From the NCBI GenBank assembly GCA_009885795.1, contig VFKA01000020.1:62001-126000 (forward strand): a stretch of DNA of 64,000 nt, written 5' to 3'. The position numbers and the translations under genes were made by a program. The notes below the pieces were generated by a model. The model saw only the letters and a program-made list of their open reading frames with translations, ran no database searches and was not told the origin of the DNA. This DNA is from Rhodospirillales bacterium. Its GTDB lineage: Bacteria > Pseudomonadota > Alphaproteobacteria > Dongiales > Dongiaceae. Shown here piece after piece: positions 43,653 through 52,177 of the stretch (position 1 is the stretch's first letter; every line of letters begins with the position of its first letter).

Positions 43653-43963
43653 TACACCGTCTCCGCGTTTATCTCGTCGTATTCGGGATGCGTCCCGAAG
43701 AACCGGATCTCCAAAACGCCCGCCTGATACTGCACGCGAGCAACCGATCGATAATCGTTGCCCTTGATGTCGAACACCACCCGGCCGGCCTTCAGAATGC
43801 TCGCCTTTGGGTAAGACATCTTGACGTCCCCCGGATTGCGCCATTCGGCGCGGGTCACAATGCCTAGCCAGGCATCGTATTGCGATCGCGCGGCTCTGGT
43901 CCCTTTGTAGCCGGCGTGGTCGGTGAAATAGTCCACGACTACGTCAGTGCCGATGACGATCAT
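43652..43963 (-). CDS. higB: HigB-type mRNA interferase toxin
   Basis: Toxin of 103 residues. The HigB pattern is visible: YDAWLGIVTRAEWRNPGDVKMSYPKASIL, GRVVFDIKGNDYRSVARVQY and EIRFFGTHPEYDEINAETV, with the GNDYR and FFGTHxEYD motifs typical of the PF09907 toxins that cleave mRNA on the ribosome. Gene intact. It is less GC-rich than neighbours, a sign of transfer. It lies 146 bases from tRNA-Arg, a position favoured by mobile DNA, but no integrase or att repeat was found. Confidence 0.87.
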   Translation of the reverse strand: MIVIGTDVVVDYFTDHAGYKGTRAARSQYDAWLGIVTRAEWRNPGDVKMSYPKASILKAGRVVFDIKGNDYRSVARVQYQAGVLEIRFFGTHPEYDEINAETV

Positions 43964-44108
43964 CGGCCAAGCTTAGCGCGAAAATCCAAAAATTGGAAGA
44001 TCAAGCCTGGACCCGGGACACGGTTAAGAGACCGACCATCGACGCCGGGGGGGCGTGTTGGCCGGCGGAGTCGGGATAGCGGGTACTCCGGGCTGGACAC
44101 GAAAAAAT

Positions 44109-44185
44109 TGGCGTCCCCGGCGGGATTCGAACCCACGACCTACAGATTAGGAATCTGTCGCTCTATCCTGCTGAGCTACGGGGAC
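44109..44185 (-). tRNA. tRNA-Arg (anticodon CCU), CCA encoded
   Basis: 77 nt including an encoded CCA (44109-44111). The acceptor arm is GTCCCCG with CGGGGAC, the D arm contains AGCTCAGCAGGATAGAGC, the anticodon stem ACAGA/TCTGT holds loop TTCCTAA, and the T arm reads GTGGGTTCGAATCCCGC. It decodes AGG. A run of six T follows the 3' end on its strand. Confidence 0.95.
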
Positions 44186-44259
44186 GCTGTCGCCTCGCCG
44201 ACCCTTGCGGCAATATGTCCGAGGGCGCAGTATTATAGGACGAAACCATGGAGGAAGTC

Positions 44260-45036
44260 ATGATACGGACGCTGCCGAAGGTACTGGTGTTCGGGTTTCT
44301 GGCGCTGTGGTATCCGGCCGCCGCCGATGCGCAGAATCATGACCATGATCGCGCGGGCCTCGGCTCGGAGGGGCGCAACCCGCCGGGATCGGGTTATTTC
44401 GACGGATTCCTGCTTCCCCGCGACCCCCAGATCGCGATCGAGGTCCGGTTCATTTCCGTGGTCTTCGACGATCGGGCGCTGGGAATCGACCTCAAGGACG
44501 CGGTCCAGCGCTACAACCGGCAGGCACAAGCAACGCTTGTCGATCTTCCGGTCCTGGGCGAGTTTTTCGGCCGGCGCGGCAGCTTCCCGGACCCGCAAGG
44601 ACCGCCGATCGGCGCGGCCGTCGTCGTCGGCCAGACAATGGTCATCGACCTGCGACCGCCGGGAGATGCGCCCGTCGCCGACGAATTGGAGAAAGCGGAG
44701 CGGGCAGCCAAGGCGGCCATCGAAGACTGGACCGACAAGATGCGAACCGGCGAGGCCCCTGTCGACACATCGGGCACCGGGATCGGCAAGGGGATCGAGG
44801 GAAAACCGACGGAATTGGTGGTACGGACCGACCGCGTCGACAGCGTCGTCAAATTGACCGACCGCCGCGTCGTCGTGCTCGGCGGCCCGGAGGGCGGGGC
44901 AACGAAGGATAAAGTTCCGGTGCTTTCGGACATTCCCTTTCTGGGTCACCTGTTCAAGCCGTCGAAGGTTCACAAGGAGAAGCAGTCGCTCATGATCATC
45001 ATCACGCCGCAAATCGTCGTGACGGACGAGGAATAG
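44260..45036 (+). CDS. Secreted miniature secretin-like protein
   Basis: Protein of 258 residues with a signal peptide (about 1-24, LVFGFLALWYPAAADA). Residues about 201-253 read VVVLGGPEGGATKDKVPVLSDIPFLGHLFK...SLMIIITPQIV, the C-terminal signature of type II/III secretins. PQIAIEVRFISVVFD at 56-70 matches their secretin-domain entry strand, but most of the beta-barrel length between them is missing. It could be a degenerate secretin, a pilotin-like partner or an outer-membrane protein of new type. GGAGGAAG before the ATG at 44260 decides this start over an ATG 12 bases upstream. No other secretion gene is nearby. Confidence 0.7.
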   Translation: MIRTLPKVLVFGFLALWYPAAADAQNHDHDRAGLGSEGRNPPGSGYFDGFLLPRDPQIAIEVRFISVVFDDRALGIDLKDAVQRYNRQAQATLVDLPVLGEFFGRRGSFPDPQGPPIGAAVVVGQTMVIDLRPPGDAPVADELEKAERAAKAAIEDWTDKMRTGEAPVDTSGTGIGKGIEGKPTELVVRTDRVDSVVKLTDRRVVVLGGPEGGATKDKVPVLSDIPFLGHLFKPSKVHKEKQSLMIIITPQIVVTDEE

Positions 45037-45052
45037 CGCGGCCCTTCCGCGT

Positions 45053-46009
45053 CTAGAGCGTCTTGAACCGCTCCATCGCCTCGACCAGGCTTGCGCGGAT
45101 GCCGGGCTCCATGGCCGAGTGGCCGGCGTCGGGAATGATCTTGTAATCCGCTTCCGGCCAAACGCGGTGCAGATCGTCGGCGCTGACGATCGGGCAGACG
45201 AGATCGTAGCGCCCATGCACGATCACCGCCGGAATCGCGCGGATGCGATGCACGTTCTCGAGCAACGAGTCTTCCGGCAGGAAGATGTCGTTCATGAAAT
45301 AGTGCGCCTCCATGCGCGCGAGGCCGAGCGCCATCGTATCATGGGCGAAGGTCGCCACCGTTTCCGGGCTCGGCAGCAAGGTGACGCAGGTGCCTTCGTA
45401 AACGCTCCAGGAACGCGCGGCCGGCATGTGCACGCTCGGGTTGGGATCGATGAGGCGCCGGTAATAGTTCTTGAGCAGGTCGCCGCGCTCGGCCTCGGGC
45501 AGGAATTCGGCGAAGGCGCGCCACGCCTCGGGCGCCAGCCCGCGCATGCCATGGAGGAACCAATCGATCTCGCTCTTGCGGCAGAGGAAGATGCCGCGCA
45601 AGGCGAGCGCGCGGACGCGGCCCGGGTGCGCCTCGGCATAGGCCAGCGCCAGCGTCGAGCCCCAGGAACCGCCGAAGACGAGCCAGCGCTCGATGCCGAG
45701 ATGCGAGCGCAAGGCCTCGATGTCGGCGATGAGATGCGGGGTGGTGTTGTCGCGCAACTCGCCCAAGGGCTTGGAGCGGCCGGCGCCGCGCTGGTCGAAG
45801 ATCACGATGCGGTAATGCGCGGGGTCGAAGAACCGGCGATGCGCCGGGCTCGATCCGGCGCCGGGGCCGCCATGCAGGAAGACCACCGGCACGCCCTTTG
45901 GGTTGCCGCATTCCTCCCAATAGATGCGATGGAGGGAGTCCGGCTCCAGATAACCGGTCCGGTTGGGTTCGATCTCGGGATAAAGCTCGGTCCGCGCCAT
46001 GCCATCCAC
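45053..46009 (-). CDS. pip: Prolyl aminopeptidase
   Basis: Alpha/beta hydrolase of 318 residues removing N-terminal proline. The family oxyanion motif HGGPG is at 46-50 and the nucleophile is S115 in GGSWGSTL. D268 (GRYDLVCP) and H296 (DAGHS) complete the triad. SEIDWFLHGMRGLAPEAW belongs to the helical cap. Length and N-terminal YPEIEPNRTGYL match Pip. A second ATG at 46000 could be the true start. Convergent with the secretin-like gene. Confidence 0.94.
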   Translation of the reverse strand: MDGMARTELYPEIEPNRTGYLEPDSLHRIYWEECGNPKGVPVVFLHGGPGAGSSPAHRRFFDPAHYRIVIFDQRGAGRSKPLGELRDNTTPHLIADIEALRSHLGIERWLVFGGSWGSTLALAYAEAHPGRVRALALRGIFLCRKSEIDWFLHGMRGLAPEAWRAFAEFLPEAERGDLLKNYYRRLIDPNPSVHMPAARSWSVYEGTCVTLLPSPETVATFAHDTMALGLARMEAHYFMNDIFLPEDSLLENVHRIRAIPAVIVHGRYDLVCPIVSADDLHRVWPEADYKIIPDAGHSAMEPGIRASLVEAMERFKTL

Positions 46010-46059
46010 CTTGTCACACGAATTCGACGCATCGATTCCTGAACGCCGCCTTCTATACT

Positions 46060-46848
46060 ATGCGCATGCGCGCCTGGAAGATGATTCTTGCGATCGTTGC
46101 GCCGCTTTGGGCCGCGGCCGCGTGGGCGGCGCCCCCGGGGCTCGAATCCGGCGGCGGCGCGATTGTCACCGAAATCATCGATGGCGATACGGTCGTGCTG
46201 GAAGACGGCCGGGAGGTCCGCCTCGTCGGCATACAGGCACCGAAACTGGCGCTTGGCCGGGCGAACTTTCGCGAATGGCCGCTGGCGGAGGAATCGAAGG
46301 CTGCGCTCGAAGCATTGGTACGAGGGAAAACCGTCGAACTATACTTTGGCGGGCGGCGGCAGGACCGGCACGGAAGGACCCTGGCGCATCTCTACGGCGC
46401 CGGCGAGTCCTGGGCGCAGGGCGAGATGCTGCGCCTCGGGCTGGCGCGGGTCTACAGTTTCGCCGACAATCGGGCGCTGGTCGCCGACATGCTGGCGATC
46501 GAGCGCGAAGCGCGGGCGGCGCGGCGCGGCATCTGGGGACATTCCTATTACCGCGTGCTGGCGCCGGCGGAGTCCGGGGACAAGCTCGACAGCTTTCAGA
46601 TCGTCGAAGGCCGCGTACTCGATGCCGCTATTGCCGGCGGGCGCGCCTATCTCAACTTCGGAGCCGACTGGCGCACCGACTTCACGCTGGTCATCGATGG
46701 GCCGGCGCGCCGGCGCTTCGCCGACTCTGGCGTCGATCCGCAATCGCTTGAGGGAAAAATGGTGCGGGCGCGGGGCTGGATCGATTCGTTCAACGGACCC
46801 ATGATAGAGATCACGCATCCCGAACAGATCGAGGTAGCGGAACCATGA
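46060..46848 (+). CDS. SNase-fold thermonuclease-family protein with altered active site
   Basis: Protein of 262 residues with a signal peptide (1-23, ILAIVAPLWAAAAWA). The staphylococcal-nuclease fold includes IIDGDTVVLEDGREVRLVGIQAPK and the C-terminal Arg motif QDRHGRTLAHLY. Where S. aureus nuclease has R35, D40 and E43, this protein reads R, Q and K (RLVGIQAPK). The calcium and general-base residues are therefore not conserved, although the distal Arg is. A second beta-rich domain (NFGADWRTDFTLVIDG) follows. It overlaps the M48 protease gene by ATGA; this pairing is common in alphaproteobacteria as I recall. Nuclease activity is doubtful. Confidence 0.83.
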   Translation: MRMRAWKMILAIVAPLWAAAAWAAPPGLESGGGAIVTEIIDGDTVVLEDGREVRLVGIQAPKLALGRANFREWPLAEESKAALEALVRGKTVELYFGGRRQDRHGRTLAHLYGAGESWAQGEMLRLGLARVYSFADNRALVADMLAIEREARAARRGIWGHSYYRVLAPAESGDKLDSFQIVEGRVLDAAIAGGRAYLNFGADWRTDFTLVIDGPARRRFADSGVDPQSLEGKMVRARGWIDSFNGPMIEITHPEQIEVAEP

Positions 46849-48311
46849 CGATGCTAATCCGTGCGTTCATGTTCTTGGCCCTGGCGGCGGGCGCGCTCCT
46901 CCCCGCGGCTTGCGCCACCAACCCCGCGACCGGGCGGTCGAGCTTCAGCGGCCTGCTGTCATCGGAGAGCGAAGCCGAGATGGGCCGCGAAACCCACCAG
47001 AAGGTCGTGGCCGAGTTCGGCGGCATCCATGACGATCCCGACCTCGCCCGCTACGTCGATGGCTTGGGACAATTGCTGGCGTCCACCTCGGAGCGGCGCG
47101 ACGTCACTTATACCTTCACGGTTCTCGACAGCCCGATCGTGAACGCCTTCGCGCTGCCGGGCGGGTACGTCTACGTCACGCGCGGATTGCTGGCGATCGC
47201 CGACAACGAAGCGGAGCTGGCCGGCGTCATCGCCCACGAGATCGGCCACGTCGCCGCGCGCCACGCGGCCGAGCGCTACAGCCAGTCGCTGCTGGCCACC
47301 ATCGCCGTGATCGGGATCGGCGTCGCCGGCGGCGGCTCCGGGCTGGCCGACCTGGCCGGGACCGGCGCCGCGGCGCTGCTGCAAAACTATTCGCGCGAGC
47401 AGGAGTACGAGGCGGATTCGCTCGGCGTGCGCTACATGACGCGGGCGGGGTTCGAGCCTGCCGCGCTCGCGAGCTTTCTCGAGACGCTCCTTGCCAACGA
47501 CCGACTCGAAGCCACGCTCGCCGGCAGTCCGGACCAGGCCGAGTCCTTCGGCATCATGTCGTCACACCCGCGCACGATCGATCGCGTCGAGCGCGCCATC
47601 GCCGCCGCCGGCAGCGCCGCCACGGGTTCCCCGATCCTGGAGCGCGATGTCTATCTCGGACAGATCGACGGTCTGATGTATGGCGACTCGCCGGAGCAAG
47701 GGTACGTGCGCGGGCGAGCTTTCCTCCATCCCGAACTTGGTTTCACCTTCGAGGTCCCGGCGGGATTTCGGCTCATGAACGGGCCCAATCAGGCGATCGC
47801 GCGGGGAGAATCGGGCGCGCTCGTCATCTTCGATTCCGACGCCGCGGCCGGAAGTCGCGACATGGTCGAGTATCTCAAGAAGGAATGGGCCCCCGAGGCG
47901 AGCCTCGAAGCGGTCGCGGGCCTCGACATCAACGGCTACGACGCGGCGACCGGCGTCACCCAAGGGCGCGCCGGCGGGGGCGAGGTCGATGTCCGGCTCG
48001 TCGCCATCCGCTTCGACAGCGGCACCGTCTATCGTTTTTTGTTCGCCAGCCCACCGTCGCTCACGCAACGCCTCGACGACGCTTTCCGCGAGACGGCCTA
48101 CAGCTTCCGTGGGCTCGCGGCGAGCGAAGCCGCGGGCCTTCGCCCCCAGCGCGTTCGCGTCGTCAAGGTGAGGCCCGGCGACACGGTGCAACGTCTGGCC
48201 GACGCGATGCCGTTCGAGGACTACAAGGTCGAAAGGTTCCGCGTGTTGAACGGGCTTGGCCCTGGCGAGCCCTTGCCGAAGCTCGATAGCGTCAAGATCG
48301 TTGTCGAGTAA
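46845..48311 (+). CDS. M48 family metalloprotease, lipoprotein with C-terminal LysM-like region
   Basis: Zinc peptidase of 488 residues. The lipoprotein signal has its lipobox ending at C23 (LLPAAC). The M48 catalytic motif is HEIGH at 131-135, with the third ligand region EYEAD at 187-191. Zinc ligands and the Arg-rich ARHAAERY helix are intact. The C-terminal part contains VRVVKVRPGDTVQRLADAMPFEDYKVERFRVLNGLG, similar to M48 proteins of the BepA/YfgC type that carry a domain resembling LysM. Likely site: outer-membrane quality control in the periplasm. Overlaps the nuclease-fold gene; a paralogue follows. Confidence 0.9.
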   Translation: MTMLIRAFMFLALAAGALLPAACATNPATGRSSFSGLLSSESEAEMGRETHQKVVAEFGGIHDDPDLARYVDGLGQLLASTSERRDVTYTFTVLDSPIVNAFALPGGYVYVTRGLLAIADNEAELAGVIAHEIGHVAARHAAERYSQSLLATIAVIGIGVAGGGSGLADLAGTGAAALLQNYSREQEYEADSLGVRYMTRAGFEPAALASFLETLLANDRLEATLAGSPDQAESFGIMSSHPRTIDRVERAIAAAGSAATGSPILERDVYLGQIDGLMYGDSPEQGYVRGRAFLHPELGFTFEVPAGFRLMNGPNQAIARGESGALVIFDSDAAAGSRDMVEYLKKEWAPEASLEAVAGLDINGYDAATGVTQGRAGGGEVDVRLVAIRFDSGTVYRFLFASPPSLTQRLDDAFRETAYSFRGLAASEAAGLRPQRVRVVKVRPGDTVQRLADAMPFEDYKVERFRVLNGLGPGEPLPKLDSVKIVVE

Positions 48312-48392
48312 CCACCGCTTGAACCAGCCGATTCCTCGACAATCGGCCTATCGGCCGGTCGCGGCGCGCTCTAGAATGTTAGTCGTGTTCTC

Positions 48393-49838
48393 ATGACGAC
48401 ACCCCGCAAGCCTACGTTGATTGCCTTCGCCGTCGTGGCGATTTTGGCGCTCGCCGGCTGCGGCTCCACGGGGTCGCGGGAGGCTATCGTCATCCTGCCG
48501 GAGACGGAAGCGGAGCTGGGACGCAAGCTCCACGACAGGACCGTCGAGCAGTACGGCGGCGAGTACCAGGACGCGGCGCTGTCCGACCTGGTCGACCGCA
48601 TCGTGCGACGGCTCGGCGAGGCCGAAGAAGAATCGGATCTCCCCTACACCGTCATCCTGCTCGATTCGCCCATGCCAGTCGCCATCACGAATCCAGGCGG
48701 CAATATCTTCCTGGCCCGTGGCCTTTTCGCGCTGATCGATGATGAAACGGAACTAGCGAGTGTCCTCGCCCATGAAATGGGGCATGTGACGGCGCGCCAC
48801 TGGGCCTAGCGCCTTGGCCGGACTCTTGTTCTGGCCGGCGCCATCATGGGCTCGAACGCCGGCAAGGCGACTCCGGAGCATGCCCGCGCGGCAGGCGCCA
48901 CCGCCAGCATTCTCATGCGCTCTCATTCCCGCGAACAGGAATTCGAAGCCGACCAGCTTGCCATCGCGATGATGACGCGCGCCAATTACGACCCTAACGG
49001 CCTGAAGCGATTTATGTCCAAGATCCTGGCCAACGAGCGCTTACTCTTCAAGATCGTCGACCGACCGGAACATTCGGACAGGCTCGAGTTCCTGAACACG
49101 CATCCCAGCACCGAGGATCGTATCGAGAAAGTGGAGGCAACAATCGGCGCGGGTGCCGAGCCGGCCGCCTTGGACAATACCTTCCTGGCTCGATTCGACG
49201 GACTGCGATATGACGAGTCGCCCGAGGACGGATATTTGCTCGCCGGTACGTTCTATCATCCGCGAATTGGTATCGCCTTCACGCTGCCCGAAGGCTTCAA
49301 GACACCGATGATCGCCAGCCGCATCCTGCTGGGCCCGGCCGAGACGGACATCATCTTCGAGGTTGTCAACGACGCGACCGAGCGCAGCGTCGTCAGCCAC
49401 CTGACCAAGGAATGGGCGCCCAGCGTCACTTTCGACAAGGTCGACCAGTTACGAGTCGGAGGCTTCGAGGCCGCCGCCGGGCGGGCCGCGCCGACAATCC
49501 TGGAGCGGCGGACAGAGCTGCGAATGCTGGCGATCCATCTGAAGGACGGCGCCCTGTTCCGCTTCACGTTTGGGAGCCCGGCGGAGAACACGGTGTCGCT
49601 CGACCAGGCGTTTCAGCAGATCGTCGCGACGTTCCGCGCGATAGATGCCGGCGAGGCCGACGGCTACCGGCCGTTGCGGATCGACGTGGTCACGCCCGGA
49701 GCCGGAGATACGGTCGAGAGCCTCGCCGATCGGATGCCCTTCGCCGATTTTCGGGAGGAACGCTTCCGCGTCCTCAACGGCCTCGTCGCGGGCGAGGCCC
49801 TGACGCCGGGCCGACCGGTGAAGCTGGTCGTCGAGTAG
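48393..49838 (+). pseudogene. Second M48 lipoprotein metalloprotease, interrupted by in-frame TAG
   Basis: A paralogue of the upstream protease with the same layout. It has a lipoprotein signal (LALAGC), HEMGH, then EFEADQLA, and the C-terminal DVVTPGAGDTVESLADRMPFADFREERFRVLNGLV region. The frame is open for 482 codons except for TAG at 48807-48809. That codon splits it into an N-terminal 138-residue piece ending ARHWA and a C-terminal 330-residue piece starting at ATG 48846. The TAG falls right after the active-site helix, where the paralogue has Glu (RHAAERY) and many homologues have Gln. One base change from CAG or GAG explains it. Either a recent pseudogene, a sequencing error, or a readthrough site. 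Confidence 0.85.
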
Positions 49839-49853
49839 GACGCCACGGAGAAT

Positions 49854-49929
49854 TGGTGGAGCCGAGGGGGATCGAACCCCTGACCTCCTCATTGCGAACG
49901 AGGCGCTCTCCCAGCTGAGCTACGGCCCC
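49854..49929 (-). tRNA. tRNA-Ala (anticodon CGC), CCA encoded
   Basis: 76 nt including CCA (49854-49856). Acceptor GGGGCCG/CGGCTCC (one G-U pair), D arm AGCTCAGCTGGGAGAGC, anticodon stem CCTCG/TGAGG with loop TTCGCAA, T arm CAGGGGTTCGATCCCCCT. Decodes GCG. Confidence 0.95.
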
Positions 49930-50021
49930 AAGGGCGACGAATCCGGGCGCCGGGACTATGGTTAGCGCCCATGATGGTGTCAAGCACGAGCGGCCAAGGC
50001 TGACGCAATTGGCCCGTCATT

Positions 50022-50097
50022 GTCATCGCCGGGCATGACCCGGCGATCCATGGCGCGGTGGGCCAAGATGGATGCCCGCGTCAAGCGCGGGCATGAC
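50022..50097. repeat. Dispersed palindromic repeat, family A copy 3 (reverse orientation)
   Basis: GTCATCGCCGGGC...CCGGCGATCCATGG and GGATGCCCGCG...CGCGGGCATGAC form the same two hairpins as copies 1 and 2 in reverse order. It fills the spacer between tRNA-Ala and the YggT gene. Confidence 0.85.
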
Positions 50098-50228
50098 AAG
50101 AAGGGAGCAAGGCCGGCCCCGATCCACTGGGCTTGGGGCCGCCTTCCTTGGCGCCGGCGCCTTGCACCGCTCGGGACGTGACGGTACTGTCCGGCGTTCT
50201 GACCGGTCCGAACCCTCGCGGGGATTTC

Positions 50229-50507
50229 ATGAATTCGCTGGCGGCTCTCATAGACACCATCGTCACCATCTATATCTGGCTGCTGATCGCCTCGGCGGTG
50301 CTGAGCTGGCTGGTCAGCTTCAACGTCGTCAACACCCGCAACCGGTTCGTCTACATGCTCGGCGATTTCCTTTACCGGGTGACGGAGCCGGCGTTGAGGC
50401 CCCTGCGCCGGTTTATTCCCAACCTTGGCGGCATCGACATTTCGCCGGTTGTTCTGATCCTCATTCTCGTGCTCGCGAGAAACCTGGTCTCCGAATACTT
50501 GTTGTGA
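50229..50507 (+). CDS. YggT family membrane protein
   Basis: Protein of 92 residues with two hydrophobic helices (about 7-28 and 70-88). They are separated by a loop with the YggT pattern YMLGDFLYRVTEPALRPLRRFIPNLGGIDISP. YggT proteins are linked to cell-division-protein and cation homeostasis by genetics only. The ATG at 50229 begins MNSLAALIDTIVTIYIWLLI. It precedes folD by 58 bases and may share a transcript. Confidence 0.9.
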   Translation: MNSLAALIDTIVTIYIWLLIASAVLSWLVSFNVVNTRNRFVYMLGDFLYRVTEPALRPLRRFIPNLGGIDISPVVLILILVLARNLVSEYLL

Positions 50508-50565
50508 AAATCCGATCCGCGGGGGCGCCGGCGGCGCTTGAATCCTAGCGAGCCAAGAGCGTTCA

Positions 50566-51489
50566 ATGAAAGATGCCATGATAGCGGCACAACCGCGGCC
50601 GGCCGCCGGCGATCCCAGGATCATCGACGGCAAGGCGTTCGCGGCGCGGCTGCGCCAGGCCATCGCGGCCAAGGCCGGCCTGCTCAAGGCCGGGCACGGC
50701 ATCGTTCCCGGGCTTGCCGTCGTCCTGGTGGGCGAGGACCCGGCAAGCGCGGTCTATGTGCGCAACAAGGCGCGCGAGACGGTCGCAACCGGGATGCGCT
50801 CGTTCGAGCACCGCCTGGAGGCCACGACCGCGCAAGCCGAATTGCTTTCCCTCATCGCCAGGCTGAACGCCGACGCGTCCGTGAACGGCATCCTGGTGCA
50901 ACTGCCGCTCCCCAGGCAGATCGACCCGCAGGCGGTGCTGGACGCGATCGACCCGGCGAAGGACGTGGATGGATTCCACGTCGTCAACGCCGGACGGCTG
51001 GCGACGGGCGGCCAGGCGCTGGTGCCGTGCACGCCGCTCGGGTGCCTCATGCTGCTCAAGGACAGGTTGGGAGAACTTTCCGGCCGGCGCGCCATCGTGG
51101 TCGGGCGCTCCAACATCGTCGGCAAGCCGATGGCCCTGCTGCTGCTGGGCGAAAGCTGCACCGTCACCATCGCCCATTCGCGCACCCGCGATCTCGCGGC
51201 GGAGTGCCGGCGGGCCGAGATCCTGGTGGCGGCGGTCGGCAAGCCCGAGATGATTCGCGGCGACTGGGTGGCACCGGGCGCCACCGTCATCGACGTCGGC
51301 ATCAACCGCGTGCCAGGCGCCGACGGCAAGACGCGGCTGGTCGGCGACGTCGCCTTTAAGGAGGTGCTAAGCCACGCCGGGGGCATCACGCCGGTGCCGG
51401 GCGGCGTCGGCCCCATGACCATCGCCTGCCTGTTACAGAACACGCTCACCGCCGCCTGCCGCCAGCACGGCGTGCCCTTGCCTGAATGA
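50566..51489 (+). CDS. folD: Bifunctional methylene-THF dehydrogenase/cyclohydrolase
   Basis: One-carbon metabolism enzyme of 307 residues, converting 5,10-methylene-THF to 10-formyl-THF. Catalytic Y64-V-R-N-K68 is present, the PLP motif is in VQLPLP, and the NADP-binding GRSNIVGKP is at 180-188. DVGINR and [12 protein letters not shown] close the fold. The first ATG (50566) gives a short extension before the conserved ARIIDGK; a second ATG at 50578 is possible. Seven bases separate it from nnrU. Confidence 0.95.
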   Translation: MKDAMIAAQPRPAAGDPRIIDGKAFAARLRQAIAAKAGLLKAGHGIVPGLAVVLVGEDPASAVYVRNKARETVATGMRSFEHRLEATTAQAELLSLIARLNADASVNGILVQLPLPRQIDPQAVLDAIDPAKDVDGFHVVNAGRLATGGQALVPCTPLGCLMLLKDRLGELSGRRAIVVGRSNIVGKPMALLLLGESCTVTIAHSRTRDLAAECRRAEILVAAVGKPEMIRGDWVAPGATVIDVGINRVPGADGKTRLVGDVAFKEVLSHAGGITPVPGGVGPMTIACLLQNTLTAACRQHGVPLPE

Positions 51490-51496
51490 GGTTCCC

Positions 51497-52177
51497 ATGA
51501 TGACGCTTGGCGCCGCCGCGCTTTTTTTCGTCGGCGGCCATTTCCTGATAACGAGCACCGGGGCGCGGCCGTGGTTGGTGGCGCGATTGGGCATACGCCT
51601 CTACACCGGCCTCTATTCGGCCGTCGCGCTGGCGTTGTTCGTTGGGATGATATCGCACTATGGGGCGGCGCCGTTCGCGGCGCTGTGGTCGCCGCCTTCA
51701 TGGTTCGCGCTGGTGCCGATCGCGGTCCTGCCCTTCGCGCTGCTGCTGCTGGTGGGCGGCGTCAGCGCGCCCAATCCGACCGCGGTGATGGCGCCGGCGC
51801 TGGCGGCGGGATCGCCTCGCGGCATCCTTGCAATCACCCGGCATCCGGTGATGTGGGCGATCGGGCTCTGGGCGTTGTCGCACCTGGCGGCGAATGGCGA
51901 CGGCGCGTCGATGATCCTCTTCGGGTCGCTCGCCATTCTGGCGCTCGCCGGCACGCTTGCCATCGACAGGCGCAAGCGCGCCGCCTGGGGCGAGGAACGG
52001 TGGGCCGCCTTCGCCGCCGCGACTTCGAACCTGCCCTTGGCGGCGATCGTACAGCGCCGGGCGCGGCTCGCCATCGCCGATCTCGGATGGTGGCGGATCG
52101 CCTTGGCAGTCCTGCTCTACGTTCTTCTGATCGGCGCGCACCCGCACGTCATCGGCGTGCCGGCATGGGCCTGGTAA
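51497..52177 (+). CDS. NnrU family membrane protein
   Basis: Integral membrane protein of 226 residues with about six hydrophobic helices. The NnrU pattern is present: FFVGGHFLITS, ARLGIRLYTGLYSAVAL, ITRHPVMWAIGLWALSHLAANGD and DRRKRAAWGEERWAAFAAATSNLP. Originally described beside nitric-oxide reductase genes in Rhodobacter; role unclear. Its 3' end overlaps the next gene by 13 bases, so co-translation with the dioxygenase is likely. Confidence 0.9.
   Translation: MMTLGAAALFFVGGHFLITSTGARPWLVARLGIRLYTGLYSAVALALFVGMISHYGAAPFAALWSPPSWFALVPIAVLPFALLLLVGGVSAPNPTAVMAPALAAGSPRGILAITRHPVMWAIGLWALSHLAANGDGASMILFGSLAILALAGTLAIDRRKRAAWGEERWAAFAAATSNLPLAAIVQRRARLAIADLGWWRIALAVLLYVLLIGAHPHVIGVPAWAW

Noticed and set aside
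44105-44185. Integration site at tRNA-Arg
   Set aside because: No repeat of the tRNA 3' end was found in the nearby sequence and no integrase gene is present.
48807-48809. Amber codon read as pyrrolysine
   Set aside because: No pylT/pylS genes or PYLIS-like context are visible here, and the family has Glu/Gln at the position; ordinary mutation or error is simpler.
50018-50100. Tandem hairpins before yggT taken for a terminator or riboswitch
   Set aside because: They match the dispersed family A unit seen at two other loci and lack a T tract.
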